A program made the position numbers and the translations under genes. From Leptolyngbya sp. PLA1 (lineage in GTDB: Bacteria > Planctomycetota > Phycisphaerae > Phycisphaerales > UBA1924): a stretch of 41,492 bases of DNA. This document shows, one piece after another, positions 15,789 to 27,639 of the stretch. The stretch lies in contig QWIH01000031.1 of assembly GCA_021405315.1 (NCBI GenBank), forward strand, positions 1 through 41,492. Reading direction: 5' to 3'. The first letter of the stretch is position 1. Each line of letters starts with the position of its first letter. The notes under the pieces were generated by a model that did not search any database, had not been told where the DNA came from, and saw only the letters and a program-made list of their open reading frames with translations.

Positions 15789-16169
15789 TCAGGCCTTTGC
15801 GCGCGACTTGCGGGGCTTTGTCGTGGCGCCATCCGCACCGGGGCTCGCGGCGGGCTTCGGCGCGTCCGCCGGTGGCTTGCCGGACTGAGCCGCCGCTGGT
15901 GCGGTGTCGGGCTTGGAGTCGGGCTTCGCTTGGGGCTTGGCTTCGGCGAGGGGTTTGTCGGCCTCTGCGGCCTTCTTGTAGCTCTCGTTTCGGTAGTCCG
16001 TCTGGTAGAAGCCCGATCCCTTGAAGATGATGGCGGCCCCGGTGCCGATCAGCCTCTCGAGCCTGGCCTTCGCGCACTTCGGGCACTTCCGCAGGGGCGC
16101 GTCCTTCATGGACTGGAAGTGCTCGAACTGATGGCCGCAGGCGCCGCACTTGTAGTCGTAGGTGGGCAT
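15789..16169 (-). CDS. FmdB-family zinc-ribbon protein with basic C-terminal tail
   Basis: A 126-residue protein. The first 60 residues are an FmdB-type zinc ribbon: MPTYDYKCGACGHQFE, with Cys8/Cys11 and Cys29/Cys32 as metal ligands, and the closing FKGSGFYQTDY motif. The rest is a low-complexity Lys/Pro/Ala tail ending PRKSRAKA, probably disordered. FmdB-domain proteins are regulators or small metal-binding proteins of mostly unknown role. It lies 24 bp after grpE and 8 bp before acpS. Confidence 0.9.
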   Translation of the reverse strand: MPTYDYKCGACGHQFEHFQSMKDAPLRKCPKCAKARLERLIGTGAAIIFKGSGFYQTDYRNESYKKAAEADKPLAEAKPQAKPDSKPDTAPAAAQSGKPPADAPKPAASPGADGATTKPRKSRAKA

Positions 16170-16193
16170 GGAGGGTCCCTCAGGTACCGGTGT

Positions 16194-16715
16194 TCAACCA
16201 CCGGTGGGCGCAACGACGACCTTGGCCGGCCGAAGGATGCGCTCGGGTCCGAGCTGGTAGCCGGCCTGGAATGTCTGGACGATGCGGCCCGGCTCCACGC
16301 CTTCGCTGGGGCGCTGCATGACGGCCTCGTGCTTGCCGGGCTCGAAGTCATCGTTGGCGCGCGGGCTGATGAGCGTGACGCCAAGCTGCCCCAGGGCCTT
16401 GAGCATCTCCTCGCGGATCACACGCACGCCCTGCATCACCTGTTCGGCGCTCCCGGCGGACGAGTCCATGCACAGGGCGTTGTCGAAGTGATCGAGCACC
16501 GGGACGACGGCGGCGACCGCGGCCGCCACGCCCTCGCGGCGGGCCTGCGCCTCGTTCTGGTGCGCCCGGCGCTGATAGTTCTGGAAGTCCGCCATGAGCC
16601 GCAGGGCACGGCTGCGGGCCTCGTCGAGTTCAGCCTGTATCGAGACGATGTCGGCGTTCACCGGGGCCTCGGGATGCGACTGCGGATCGGGGGTGTCGAA
16701 CGTGTTCTCGGGCAT
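16194..16715 (-). CDS. grpE: Nucleotide exchange factor GrpE
   Basis: A 173-residue cytosolic co-chaperone that drives ADP release from DnaK. A long N-terminal coiled coil (about 22-75, with LMADFQNYQRRAHQNEAQAR) leads into VVPVLDHFDNALCM and the C-terminal beta domain with FEPGKHEAVMQ and TFQAGYQLGPERILRPAKVVV, the GrpE signature. It lies 24 bp downstream of dnaJ on the same strand. dnaK itself is not in the window. Confidence 0.96.
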   Translation of the reverse strand: MPENTFDTPDPQSHPEAPVNADIVSIQAELDEARSRALRLMADFQNYQRRAHQNEAQARREGVAAAVAAVVPVLDHFDNALCMDSSAGSAEQVMQGVRVIREEMLKALGQLGVTLISPRANDDFEPGKHEAVMQRPSEGVEPGRIVQTFQAGYQLGPERILRPAKVVVAPTGG

Positions 16716-16739
16716 GGTTGTGCTCGCGTCGTGCCGGGC

Positions 16740-17891
16740 TCAGCCCAGCGCGTCCTTGATCTTCTTCCAGAACCCGGTGCTCTCGGGCATCACATGCTTG
16801 TCCTCCGTGACCGCAAAGTCACGCAGCAGCTTCTCCTGAGCCGCGGACAGCCTTCTCGGAATCTCCACGCGGACGCCGACGATCATGTCTCCTCGGCGTC
16901 CGCCCCGCAGGTTGGGCAGGCCCCGCCCGGCGATCTTGAAGACGTCCCCGAACTGGGTGCCCTTGGGGATGGAGAGCCTTGTCGGGCCGTCGAGCGTCGG
17001 CAGCTCGACCTCAGCGCCCAGGGCCGCCTGCGTGAAGCTGATCGGGGCCTCCATCAGCAGGTCGTCATCCCGCCGCTGGAACAGGCCGTGCTTCTTGACT
17101 CGCACGACCACGTGCAGGTCGCCACGCTGCCCTTCGCCCGAGGGTGATGCGTCCGGGGGCGGGGGTTCACCCTCGCCCGCGACGCGGATGGCCTGCCCCT
17201 CGTGAATGCCGGGGGGGATGGTGACGGTGATGGCCCGCTTGCGCGAGACGCGGCCCTTCCCGCGGCAGGACTCGCAGAAATCCCGGACGACCTGGCCTCG
17301 ACCGCCGCAGGTCGGGCAGTTTGTGACCATGCGGAACATGCCGCCAAGGCCGGACTGCTGCACGCGGCCCTGCCCGCCGCAGGTCGCGCACTTGATGGGC
17401 TTTGACCCCGGCTTGGCGCCGGAGCCTGAACAGCCCTCGCAGACATCGAGGCGGGTGAACTCCACGTCGCGCTCGCAGCCCTTGAAGACGTCATCGAGCG
17501 TGAGGGTGACCTCGGTTTCGAGGTCGTAGCCCCGGGCCGGACCGCGCCGCCCGCGACCCCCACCGCCGCCCATGCTCGCGCCGAAGATGTCGTTGAACAT
17601 CGAGAAGATGTCCTGGACGTCCATCCGGGAGAAGTCGTGGGTGGCGGGCCCGCCCTGGGAGCCCTTGAGGCCCTCGCGCCCGTACTGGTCGTAGATGCGG
17701 CGCTTCTGGTCGTCGGAGAGAACCTCGTAGGCCTCCGCGGCTTCCTTGAAGGCCTTTTCAGCCGCGGCATCGCCCGGGTTGCGGTCCGGGTGGTGCTTCA
17801 TCGCGAGGCGGCGATAGGCGCGCTTGATCTCCTCCGAGTCGGCTGACTTCTCGACGCCAAGGATCTCGTAGTAATCGCGTGTGGAGGTCAT
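16740..17891 (-). CDS. dnaJ: Chaperone protein DnaJ
   Basis: A 383-residue class A Hsp40. The J domain at 6-72 has the HPD motif in [13 protein letters not shown] Gly-rich linker with GGGGRGRRG follows. The four zinc-finger repeats are [29 protein letters not shown] and [10 protein letters not shown]. The C-terminal substrate-binding domain is complete. It stimulates the ATPase of DnaK, which is encoded elsewhere. It is followed by grpE; a hairpin separates it from groEL1 upstream. Confidence 0.97.
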   Translation of the reverse strand: MTSTRDYYEILGVEKSADSEEIKRAYRRLAMKHHPDRNPGDAAAEKAFKEAAEAYEVLSDDQKRRIYDQYGREGLKGSQGGPATHDFSRMDVQDIFSMFNDIFGASMGGGGGRGRRGPARGYDLETEVTLTLDDVFKGCERDVEFTRLDVCEGCSGSGAKPGSKPIKCATCGGQGRVQQSGLGGMFRMVTNCPTCGGRGQVVRDFCESCRGKGRVSRKRAITVTIPPGIHEGQAIRVAGEGEPPPPDASPSGEGQRGDLHVVVRVKKHGLFQRRDDDLLMEAPISFTQAALGAEVELPTLDGPTRLSIPKGTQFGDVFKIAGRGLPNLRGGRRGDMIVGVRVEIPRRLSAAQEKLLRDFAVTEDKHVMPESTGFWKKIKDALG

Positions 17892-17938
17892 GGGGACGCG
17901 GGGCTCCGAGCGGCGAAGAACAGCCCGAATTCGAGAAG

Positions 17939-17968
17939 AAGCCCATGCCCGTCGCCGAGCATGGGCTT
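17939..17968 (-). terminator. Hairpin between groEL1 and dnaJ
   Basis: A 10-bp stem, AAGCCCATGC / GCATGGGCTT, with a 10-nt loop, 27 nt after the groEL1 stop on the minus strand, followed by CTTCT instead of a clean T run. It probably attenuates or ends groEL1 transcription before dnaJ. Confidence 0.6.
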
Positions 17969-17994
17969 GTGGTTCCGGCTCACGATCCGCGGCC

Positions 17995-19614
<1,620 letters not shown>

Positions 19615-19647
19615 GGTGTTCCCTTGTGTGCAGGTGGGTTTGGCGAC

Positions 19648-19938
19648 TCAGCCCTCGATGACGCCGAGCAGCTCGCTCTCGCGGAGGATGAGGTGCTTGG
19701 CGCCCTTGATCTCGACCTCGGTGCCGGCGTACTTGCCGTACACCACGGTGTCGCCCTTGCGGACGGACATCTCGGCGCGCTTCCCGTTCTCCAGGCGCTT
19801 GCCCGGGCCGATGGCGACCACTTCGCCCCGCACGGGCTTCTCCTTGGAGGTCTCCGGGAGGTAGAGGCCGGAGGCGGTCTTGGTCTCGGGCTCGGAGGGC
19901 TTGACGAGAACACGGTCTTCGAGGGGCTTGACGGACAT
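19648..19938 (-). CDS. groES: Co-chaperonin GroES
   Basis: A 96-residue Hsp10 that caps GroEL. MSVKPLEDRVLVKPSEPE and the mobile-loop region ETKTASGLYLPETSKEKP are characteristic, as are GEVVAIGPGK and the C-terminal HLILRESELLGVI. It starts 3 bp after the dedA stop and precedes groEL1 by 33 bp, so all three are probably one transcript. I found no CIRCE element (TTAGCACTC inverted repeat) upstream of it or of dedA. Confidence 0.97.
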   Translation of the reverse strand: MSVKPLEDRVLVKPSEPETKTASGLYLPETSKEKPVRGEVVAIGPGKRLENGKRAEMSVRKGDTVVYGKYAGTEVEIKGAKHLILRESELLGVIEG

Positions 19939-19941
19939 TGC

Positions 19942-20661
19942 TCAGTTCTCCAGTTCAGATTCCGCGCGCCGCGCGGGTTGGGCCGGGCCGACGGGGGCCG
20001 CCCCCGCCGCTCGGCGCTTCAGACGTTCCAACAGAAACTCCACGACGAGCGGGATGAGGCTGACGACGATGATGGCGATGACCACCGCCTCGAAGTTCCG
20101 CTTCACCCACTCGATGTTGCCGAAGAAGAAACCCGCCCCGACGCAGACGCCGACCCAGAGGCAAGCGCCGACGATGTTGTAGAGCACGAAGCGGGAGTAG
20201 TTCATCGCCCCGGCGCCCGCGACAAAGGGCACAAAGGTCCTGGCGATGGGTACGAACCGTCCCAGGATGACGGCCTTGCCGCCGTATTTCTCGTAGAACT
20301 GGTGCGCCCGGTCCAGATGCCGGCGGTTCAACGCCCGCTCGAACCAGGACGCGTCCGGCCCCGGCACCCGCTTGAAGATCCGCGGGCCGATCCACTTTCC
20401 GATGTGGTAGTTCACCGCGTCGCCCAGGACGCCGGCCACGATCAGCAGCCCGGAGACGAGCCAGACGTCCATCGAACCGCGGGCCGCGATCGCTCCCACC
20501 GTGAACAGCAGCGAGTCCCCCGGCAGGAAGGGCGCGATGACCAGCCCCGTCTCCGCGAAGATGATCGCGAACAGCAGCGCGTAGACCCACACCCCGTGCT
20601 CCTGGATGAACTGATCCAGGAACCCCGGGAGATCTCGGAAGATGTCCAGCAGTTGCTGCAT
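19942..20661 (-). CDS. DedA-family membrane protein
   Basis: A 239-residue inner-membrane protein. Family marks are FAETGLVIAPFLPGDSLLF near 35-53 and YGGKAVILGRFVPIARTFVPFVAGAGAMNY near 125-154, the latter with the essential Arg residues and Gly-rich helix. Four to five helices are predicted, with a Pro/Ala-rich tail from about 210. DedA proteins are associated with membrane homeostasis and lipid-carrier recycling. It is 47 bp downstream of the 68-aa gene and 3 bp upstream of groES, which ties an envelope protein to a chaperonin operon. Confidence 0.93.
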   Translation of the reverse strand: MQQLLDIFRDLPGFLDQFIQEHGVWVYALLFAIIFAETGLVIAPFLPGDSLLFTVGAIAARGSMDVWLVSGLLIVAGVLGDAVNYHIGKWIGPRIFKRVPGPDASWFERALNRRHLDRAHQFYEKYGGKAVILGRFVPIARTFVPFVAGAGAMNYSRFVLYNIVGACLWVGVCVGAGFFFGNIEWVKRNFEAVVIAIIVVSLIPLVVEFLLERLKRRAAGAAPVGPAQPARRAESELEN

Positions 20662-20708
20662 TCATGGCTTTCGAGCCGCGAGGGGTGCGGTTCGAGCGAG
20701 GACGAAAC

Positions 20709-20915
20709 TCAGACCTTCGGGCGCACGGACGCCTGGCCCGCGCCGCCCTGGGCTCTGCCGCTGCCCTGCTTGGTCGGCCCGGCCTGAGGCTTGGGCGCGG
20801 TGTTCTTGTGATCGTCCACGATCTTGTGCGCGGGCTTGTTCAGTGAGATCATGTTCGCAGCGGATTGGGGCGTCGGGGCCCCCAGGCGGCTGCGGATGTC
20901 GCTCGGCTTTGCCAT
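20709..20915 (-). CDS. 68-aa basic protein of unknown function, coupled to groEL2
   Basis: AGGAG lies 8 nt before the ATG at 20915, which is only 11 bp after the groEL2 stop. The first 37 residues (MAKPSDIRSRLGAPTPQSAA, then NMISLNKPAHKIVDDHKN) look structured. The remainder is a Gln/Gly/Ala/Lys/Pro-rich tail ending VRPKV. It has no signal peptide or membrane helix and belongs to no family I recognise. The strong Shine-Dalgarno and tight spacing argue for a real gene translated with groEL2. Confidence 0.72.
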   Translation of the reverse strand: MAKPSDIRSRLGAPTPQSAANMISLNKPAHKIVDDHKNTAPKPQAGPTKQGSGRAQGGAGQASVRPKV

Positions 20916-20926
20916 TTCAATGCTCC

Positions 20927-22669
<1,743 letters not shown>

Positions 22670-22971
22670 GGCGAATGCGTCTCCTGCTGTGTATTTGGAC
22701 TTTGCTAGGCAGATCGGAGGGACCCCCCTGGGGGCAGCTACCGCGCGGTCTGCCGGTTCCATGGGCAAGAGTGGTGCCAAGCGCCCACGGCCCACAGGGC
22801 GGGGTTCTGGACCCACGCCGCGGGGGCTGATCTGTCACAGCCCTTCCCCGGGGGGCGGGGGCTGCCAATCCGGCAGGGACGGGGCGGGTCCTCGGGGGGC
22901 CCACCACCCCAAAACGGGCAGAGCCGGGTCAGTGGACCCGGCTCGCCAGGAGGCTTGGGAATGGAGGTCGA
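22670..22971. other. Intergenic region between groEL2 and the sorting-tag gene
   Basis: About 300 bp, very GC-rich at 22715-22900, without a convincing gene. It should hold the groEL2 promoter. I see no CIRCE repeat. The right end carries the terminator of the gene at 22972. Confidence 0.5.
22922..22945 (-). terminator. Intrinsic terminator of the third sorting-tag gene
   Basis: A perfect 10-bp stem, GAGCCGGGTC / GACCCGGCTC, with a 4-nt loop, 26 nt after the stop of the minus-strand gene, then a short GTTTTG. Confidence 0.75.
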
Positions 22972-23655
22972 TCAGGCGCGGCGGCGGCGGAGCATGCACA
23001 GGCCACCGAGGCCGGCCAGGGCAATGGCGCCGGGGGCGGGGACGACCTCGGCGTTACCCGTGAACGAGGCGTTGGCGTCGAAGGACTTGAACGTGCCATC
23101 GCCGTTCAGGAAGCTCCCGCCGCCCGTGGGGGCGATGCTGGTGAGCGTAAAGACGGCCTCGGTGGGGTCGGCGAAGAGCACGGGACCGCCGTTGAGGGCC
23201 TCGAGCACGGGGCCTGCCTGGTACTCGAAATCAGGGTCGGAGAAGAGGAGGGCGTTGGTGTTCCCGACGCGGACGAAGGCGCCGTCGCCCGCGAGACCGC
23301 GGATCACGTCCCGGCGGACCTCATCCTCGCCGATGATGTAGATCGTGAAGAACCCGGCGACGGGGGCGACGGTGGCCGACCCGGTGACCGCGGCGGCGCC
23401 GATCGCCATGTCCATCTCCATGTGCGCGCCGGTGATGGTGACCGGGCCAAAGCCCAGATCAGTGCCGTCGATGAAGAAATCGAACGTCGCGGACTGGTCG
23501 TAGGTCATGCGGCCCACGCCGGCCTCGACCGCGTTCGCGGTGTTGCGGAGCTGACGCCCGGGGATGGGGTCCGCGAAGCTCATGTACACACCCGCATTGG
23601 CCGCCCCCGCGCAAGCGAGGGTAGCGATAGCGGCGATAAGGCTCATCTTCTTCAT
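22972..23655 (-). CDS. Exported protein with PEP-CTERM-like sorting tag
   Basis: A 227-residue secreted protein. The signal peptide is MKKMSLIAAIATLACAGAANA. The body is beta-rich and acidic with no family I recognise; it starts GVYMSFADPIPGRQLRNT. The C-terminal tag is VPAPGAIALAGLGGLCML plus Arg residues, related to but not identical with those of the genes at 8170 and 9241, and its 3' UTR does not share their repeat. Likely surface-associated; the exosortase is not in the window. Confidence 0.85.
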   Translation of the reverse strand: MKKMSLIAAIATLACAGAANAGVYMSFADPIPGRQLRNTANAVEAGVGRMTYDQSATFDFFIDGTDLGFGPVTITGAHMEMDMAIGAAAVTGSATVAPVAGFFTIYIIGEDEVRRDVIRGLAGDGAFVRVGNTNALLFSDPDFEYQAGPVLEALNGGPVLFADPTEAVFTLTSIAPTGGGSFLNGDGTFKSFDANASFTGNAEVVPAPGAIALAGLGGLCMLRRRRA

Positions 23656-23862
23656 GATCGGTCTCTCCCTCTTCCTTGGTCTGTCGTGCCCGGCTGTCGA
23701 TCGCCGGTACGGCCTCCGGTCTCACGCCCCGGGACGCCGCCTGCGTGCGGGGAATATGCCACGCCCGGGGGGGCGTGTCACCGTCCACACGTGGATATCG
23801 AGAGAAATGGCCGGGAATCCGGGCTTATCGGCGGTTCGACGCGGTCGATAACGCGCGCCGCC
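23656..23862. other. Intergenic region upstream of the third sorting-tag gene
   Basis: About 200 bp between miaB and the sorting-tag gene, both minus strand. It holds a CACGCCC / GGGCGTG hairpin at 23760-23777 without a T tract. No gene is seen. Confidence 0.5.
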
Positions 23863-25542
23863 TCAGCGGTCGAGCGTCGCGTGCAGCGAGAGCGCCGTGG
23901 CGCTGGTGATGCGCACGGGCACAAGCCGGCCAACCCACGCGTCGGGAGACTCACCAGCGGGCAGGTCGAAGAGCACGATCATGTCGCTGTCGGTGCGAGC
24001 GGACATTTGTGGCGTGCTCTCGCGCGATTCAACGGCGTCTTCCTCTGCGTGCGAAACCCCGCCGCCGCACGCGGAGGGCACGCGCCCGCCAACGGTGAGC
24101 GTGACGCCGCCCTGTGTGTCGCAGGACGGGCCGCGTCGCCGCTTCTGCTCACGCACGCTCAGCCCCTCGACCATCACCTCGAAGCGGCGTCCGACCTGCT
24201 CGGCCCCGATGGCGGACGAGATCGCCGCCTGTGCCGCGAGAAGCTCGTTGTTCCGCCGACGCTTGACCGCCTCGGGTACGTCGTCCTCGAACTTGCCGAT
24301 GGCGACGGTGCCGGGTCTCGGTGAGTACTTGAAGATGAACGAGTTCTTGTACCTCGCCTTTTCCAGCAGAGAGACCGTCGCGGCGAAGTCCTCGTCGGAC
24401 TCCGTGGGGAACCCCACGATGAAGTCGCCGGAGATCATGAGGGGGCGGCCTTCCTCCGGCCTGTCCAGGTGCGCACGGGCCCGGTCCAGGAACTCCAGGT
24501 ACTCGCCCACGCTGTAGCCCCTGTTCATCAGTCCCAGGAGGCGGTCTGACCCGGACTGCGCCGGCACGTGCAGGTAGCGGCAGATGCGCGGATGATCGCG
24601 GATGACCTCCAGCACGTCGTCGCCAAAGTCGCGCGGATAGCTGGTGACAAACCGCAGCCTCGCCAGGTGCGGCACTTCCTCGTGGATCCGGGCCAGCAGG
24701 CCGGCGAACGTCGTCACCGACTCTCCGGCGAACGGGTCACGCCGGTGCCCGCCCTGGTAGCTCCGCCCCTTCTGGGGCTGCACCACGCCCCCCACCGTCA
24801 CCGCGGCGCCGTGCTCGAAGCGGTAGTGGTTCACCGTCTGCCCGAGCAGCGTGATCTCCACGACACCGGCGTCCGCCAGACGCTTGCACTCGTCGATGAT
24901 GTGCTGGGGGGGGCGGTGCACCTCGGCCCCGCGCGTGAACGGCACGACGCAGTAGGTGCAGAACTTGTTGCACCCGCGCGTGATCCGCACATACGCGGAC
25001 TTCCTCACCGGCCCGTCGTCGCCGGTTGCGGCCGTGGACCGTGAGAGGTCCAGCAGTTCCAACGAGTCCCCCGCCGCGGCGAGCGTCGCGCTCCGCCTCG
25101 ACGTGTTCCCCTGGAGCGCGAGTTGTCTCGCGGAACGCAGCCGGTCGTCGTCCGGCTCGTCGGCCATCAGGCTCTCGCGCGTCCGGACGGCGTTGTCGAG
25201 GAGCGCGGGCAGTTTGTCCAGTTCGCCGGGGCCGCAGAGGACGTCCACCACGGGCATGCGGCGGATCAGGTCCTCGCCCTCTCGCTCCGCGAGGCACCCG
25301 AGCACGCCCACGACCAATCCGGGGCGCCGACGCTTCTCCTCCTTGAGCTCGCCCAGCCTCGACCACACCTTCTGCTCGGCGTGCTCGCGGACGGAGCATG
25401 TGTTATAGAGCACCACGTCCGCGTCCCCGGCCTCCGGGGTGAAGGAGTATCCGAGCGTGCGGAGCTGCCCGGCGACGAGCTCGCTGTCCAGCTCGTTCAT
25501 CTGGCAGCCGAAGGTCTCGAGATAGACGCGTCGCCGGCTCAT
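23863..25542 (-). CDS. miaB: tRNA-2-methylthio-N6-dimethylallyladenosine synthase MiaB
   Basis: Radical-SAM methylthiotransferase acting on i6A37 of tRNA. The N-terminal domain has the auxiliary-cluster cysteines Cys13 (FGCQMNELDSE), Cys49 (YNTCSVREHAEQK) and Cys83 (GVLGCLAERE). The radical-SAM Cys191, Cys195 and Cys198 lie in RGCNKFCTYCVVPFTRG, and YSPRPGT follows near 406. It is 559 residues versus about 440-500 usual, with a longer linker at about 127-180, an insert near 245-272 in LGQTVNHYRFEHG and a 50-residue insert at about 466-518 inside the C-terminal TRAM domain. The ATG has no Shine-Dalgarno; TAGAAT lies 8 nt before it. Confidence 0.95.
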   Translation of the reverse strand: MSRRRVYLETFGCQMNELDSELVAGQLRTLGYSFTPEAGDADVVLYNTCSVREHAEQKVWSRLGELKEEKRRRPGLVVGVLGCLAEREGEDLIRRMPVVDVLCGPGELDKLPALLDNAVRTRESLMADEPDDDRLRSARQLALQGNTSRRSATLAAAGDSLELLDLSRSTAATGDDGPVRKSAYVRITRGCNKFCTYCVVPFTRGAEVHRPPQHIIDECKRLADAGVVEITLLGQTVNHYRFEHGAAVTVGGVVQPQKGRSYQGGHRRDPFAGESVTTFAGLLARIHEEVPHLARLRFVTSYPRDFGDDVLEVIRDHPRICRYLHVPAQSGSDRLLGLMNRGYSVGEYLEFLDRARAHLDRPEEGRPLMISGDFIVGFPTESDEDFAATVSLLEKARYKNSFIFKYSPRPGTVAIGKFEDDVPEAVKRRRNNELLAAQAAISSAIGAEQVGRRFEVMVEGLSVREQKRRRGPSCDTQGGVTLTVGGRVPSACGGGVSHAEEDAVESRESTPQMSARTDSDMIVLFDLPAGESPDAWVGRLVPVRITSATALSLHATLDR

Positions 25543-25550
25543 GGGCGGGG

Positions 25551-25556
25551 ATTCTA
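25551..25556 (-). promoter_or_regulatory. -10-like element of miaB (leaderless type)
   Basis: TAGAAT on the minus strand, 8 nt before the miaB ATG at 25542. It faces the divergent histidine kinase element at 25584-25589. Confidence 0.4.
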
Positions 25557-25583
25557 GGGAGTTCGCCGGCCCCGGCGTCACAC

Positions 25584-25589
25584 TACACT
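25584..25589 (+). promoter_or_regulatory. -10-like element of the histidine kinase gene (leaderless type)
   Basis: TACACT lies 5 nt before the ATG at 25595, with no Shine-Dalgarno in between. Confidence 0.4.
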
Positions 25590-25594
25590 GCCCC

Positions 25595-27187
25595 ATGCTG
25601 CGTGGGATGCCCCTGGCGCGAAAGTGCCTGCTGGTCTTTGGCGGCGCGATCATGCTGATCGTGCTGGCGGCGCTGTGGGCGCCCTGGCTTCGCATGACAG
25701 ACCTTGTGGACGCCGGCCAGGCCGAACTGTCCCGCCAGATGGTCGACACCTGGGAGAGGATGGGCGAGCAGGCCGGGCCCCCGCCCGAGCCCGTGGTCAC
25801 CACCGCCGCGCCGATCGAGGAGCGAGCGGGCATCGGCGCGCGGCGTCTTTCGGTCGAGCAGGCCCTCGCCATGGCGGACGAGGACGCCTTCGTCGGGAGG
25901 GCGCTGGACCGGTTCCGCGAGGATCCGGACCTGGACGAGGTGCAGGAGGCCCGCTTTTCAGGGACGACCCGGCAGTATCGGTACGCGAAGTGCCACCGGC
26001 GGCGTGCGCAGGGGGGCAGCGTCATCACCGAGATCATCGTGCTCGAGCGCCGTTCCATCGAGGCGTGGCGCCTGCTCGCCACGAACACCGCGTTCCTGGC
26101 GATCTCCGGCCTCGGGGTGATGCTCATGGCGCTGCTGGTGTTCTACGTCATCACCCAGCGTCTCATCATCGGGCCGGTCGGGGCGCTGCGCGAGGCGGCG
26201 GAGCGCGTGCGCGAGGGCAACCTCGCCGTCCGCTCCGGTGTTCGCACCGGCGATGAGTTCGAGCAGCTCTCCGACACGCTCAACTCCATGCTGACGGACA
26301 TGCAGGCCCAGCAGGACCGGCTGCGCGCGATCAATACGGCCATGGACCTCAAGCTCCACGAGCTCGCCGAGGCCAACATGAGCCTCCACCAGGCGGCGAA
26401 GGTGAAGGGGGAGTTCCTCGCGAACGTCAGCCACGAGCTGCGCACCCCCCTCAACTCCATCAACGGGTTCGCGGAGCTGCTGCTCGAAGCCGCGAAGAAC
26501 GAGGCGGCCAGCCCCGGCGCCCCCACCAACCTCGCCAAGCGCACCAAGTACCTGGAGAACATCCTGACCGCAGGCAGGGGCCTGCTGGCGCTCATCAACT
26601 CGCTGCTGGAAATGGCGCGCGTCGAGGCTCGCAAGGTCGAGCTGCGCCTCGAACGGGTCAACCTACGCGACGCGTGCGAGGGGCTGCTGGGGCTCATCGC
26701 ACCCCTTGCGGACCACAAGGGCGTGCAGCTCAAGCTCGAGGTGCCGGAGGACCTGCCCCTCATCACCACGGACGGCAAGCGGCTCCAGCAGATCGTCTTC
26801 AACTTCCTCTCCAACGCCGTGAAGTTCGTCGAACCCGCGGAGAAGACCGGGCGCACCCCCATCGTCACGCTCCGCGCGGAGCGGCTGGTCGCCACCGACG
26901 CCGGCGCCGACGAGCGGGTGCGCATCAGCGTCATCGACAACGGGCCGGGGATTCCCAGCGAGGACCACCAGCGCGTCTTCGAGAAGTTCTATCAGCGGGA
27001 TGCCACGCACACCCGCGAGCAGGGCGGCACCGGCCTGGGCCTGGCCATCAGCAAGGAACTCGCGACGATGCTGGGCGGTGAAATTCAGGTCGAGTCTGAA
27101 GTCGGCCGCGGGGCCATGTTCAGTGTCATCCTGCCCATGGTCTGCCCGGAGCCCAATCAACCTGCACCGTCATCGGCCGCCGACTAG
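25595..27187 (+). CDS. Orphan membrane sensor histidine kinase
   Basis: A 530-residue two-component sensor. TM1 lies at about 11-30, an extracytoplasmic sensing region at 31-164, and TM2 at 165-188, followed by a HAMP segment (IIGPVGALREAAERVREGN). HisKA has ANVSHELRTPLNS with phospho-acceptor His280. The HATPase part shows NFLSNAVKF (N box), DNGPGIP (G1) and GGTGLGLAIS (G2). The sensing region carries RYAKCHRRR, a Cys-His pair that recalls but does not match a heme motif. A second ATG at 25607 is possible. No response regulator is adjacent. Its stop overlaps that of the convergent yraN-like gene by 4 bp. Confidence 0.93.
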   Translation: MLRGMPLARKCLLVFGGAIMLIVLAALWAPWLRMTDLVDAGQAELSRQMVDTWERMGEQAGPPPEPVVTTAAPIEERAGIGARRLSVEQALAMADEDAFVGRALDRFREDPDLDEVQEARFSGTTRQYRYAKCHRRRAQGGSVITEIIVLERRSIEAWRLLATNTAFLAISGLGVMLMALLVFYVITQRLIIGPVGALREAAERVREGNLAVRSGVRTGDEFEQLSDTLNSMLTDMQAQQDRLRAINTAMDLKLHELAEANMSLHQAAKVKGEFLANVSHELRTPLNSINGFAELLLEAAKNEAASPGAPTNLAKRTKYLENILTAGRGLLALINSLLEMARVEARKVELRLERVNLRDACEGLLGLIAPLADHKGVQLKLEVPEDLPLITTDGKRLQQIVFNFLSNAVKFVEPAEKTGRTPIVTLRAERLVATDAGADERVRISVIDNGPGIPSEDHQRVFEKFYQRDATHTREQGGTGLGLAISKELATMLGGEIQVESEVGRGAMFSVILPMVCPEPNQPAPSSAAD

Positions 27188-27639
27188 CGACCGAGCGCGC
27201 CGATGCCGGGCGTGTGCCGCACCACCGGGGGCCCGTCGGACGGCACTTCCACGCCCACCGAGTCGATGCGGACCCCGGTCCAGCCGTTGGCCTTCGCCAG
27301 GTGTCTCGCGATGGCTCTGAGCTTCCGAGATTTGCGCGCGGTGATGGCGGCCTCCGGCGCGATCGCGTCGCTGCGCGGGCTCCTCCCGCGTACGCGGGTC
27401 TTGACCTCCACGACCACCATCACGCCCTCCGGGCTTTCGCAGACCAGATCCGCCTCGCCCATGGGGACGAAGACGTTTCGCTCCACCACCCGATAACCGA
27501 GGGACACCAGGTACTCCGCCGCGGCCTGTTCACCCAGCCGCCCGAGCCGGCGCGTGTCGGGTTCGCGAGTGCGGAATCTCATCCACCAGCGTGCCAGCCG
27601 GGCTGCGAGCCTCGACAACAGCCCGTGCCGGCGGCTCAT
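27184..27639 (-). CDS. YraN/UPF0102-family endonuclease-like protein
   Basis: A 151-residue protein with the restriction-endonuclease-like core of the family: LGEQAAAEYLVSLGYRVVERN near 35-55, GEADLVCES near 62-70 and VVVEVKTRVRG near 76-86, i.e. the E / D / ExK nuclease motif. The biological role of the family is poorly defined. An N-terminal Arg-rich stretch precedes the domain. Its ATG overlaps the stop of the upstream lipoprotein gene (ATGA), implying coupled translation. Confidence 0.9.
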   Translation of the reverse strand: MSRRHGLLSRLAARLARWWMRFRTREPDTRRLGRLGEQAAAEYLVSLGYRVVERNVFVPMGEADLVCESPEGVMVVVEVKTRVRGRSPRSDAIAPEAAITARKSRKLRAIARHLAKANGWTGVRIDSVGVEVPSDGPPVVRHTPGIGALGR

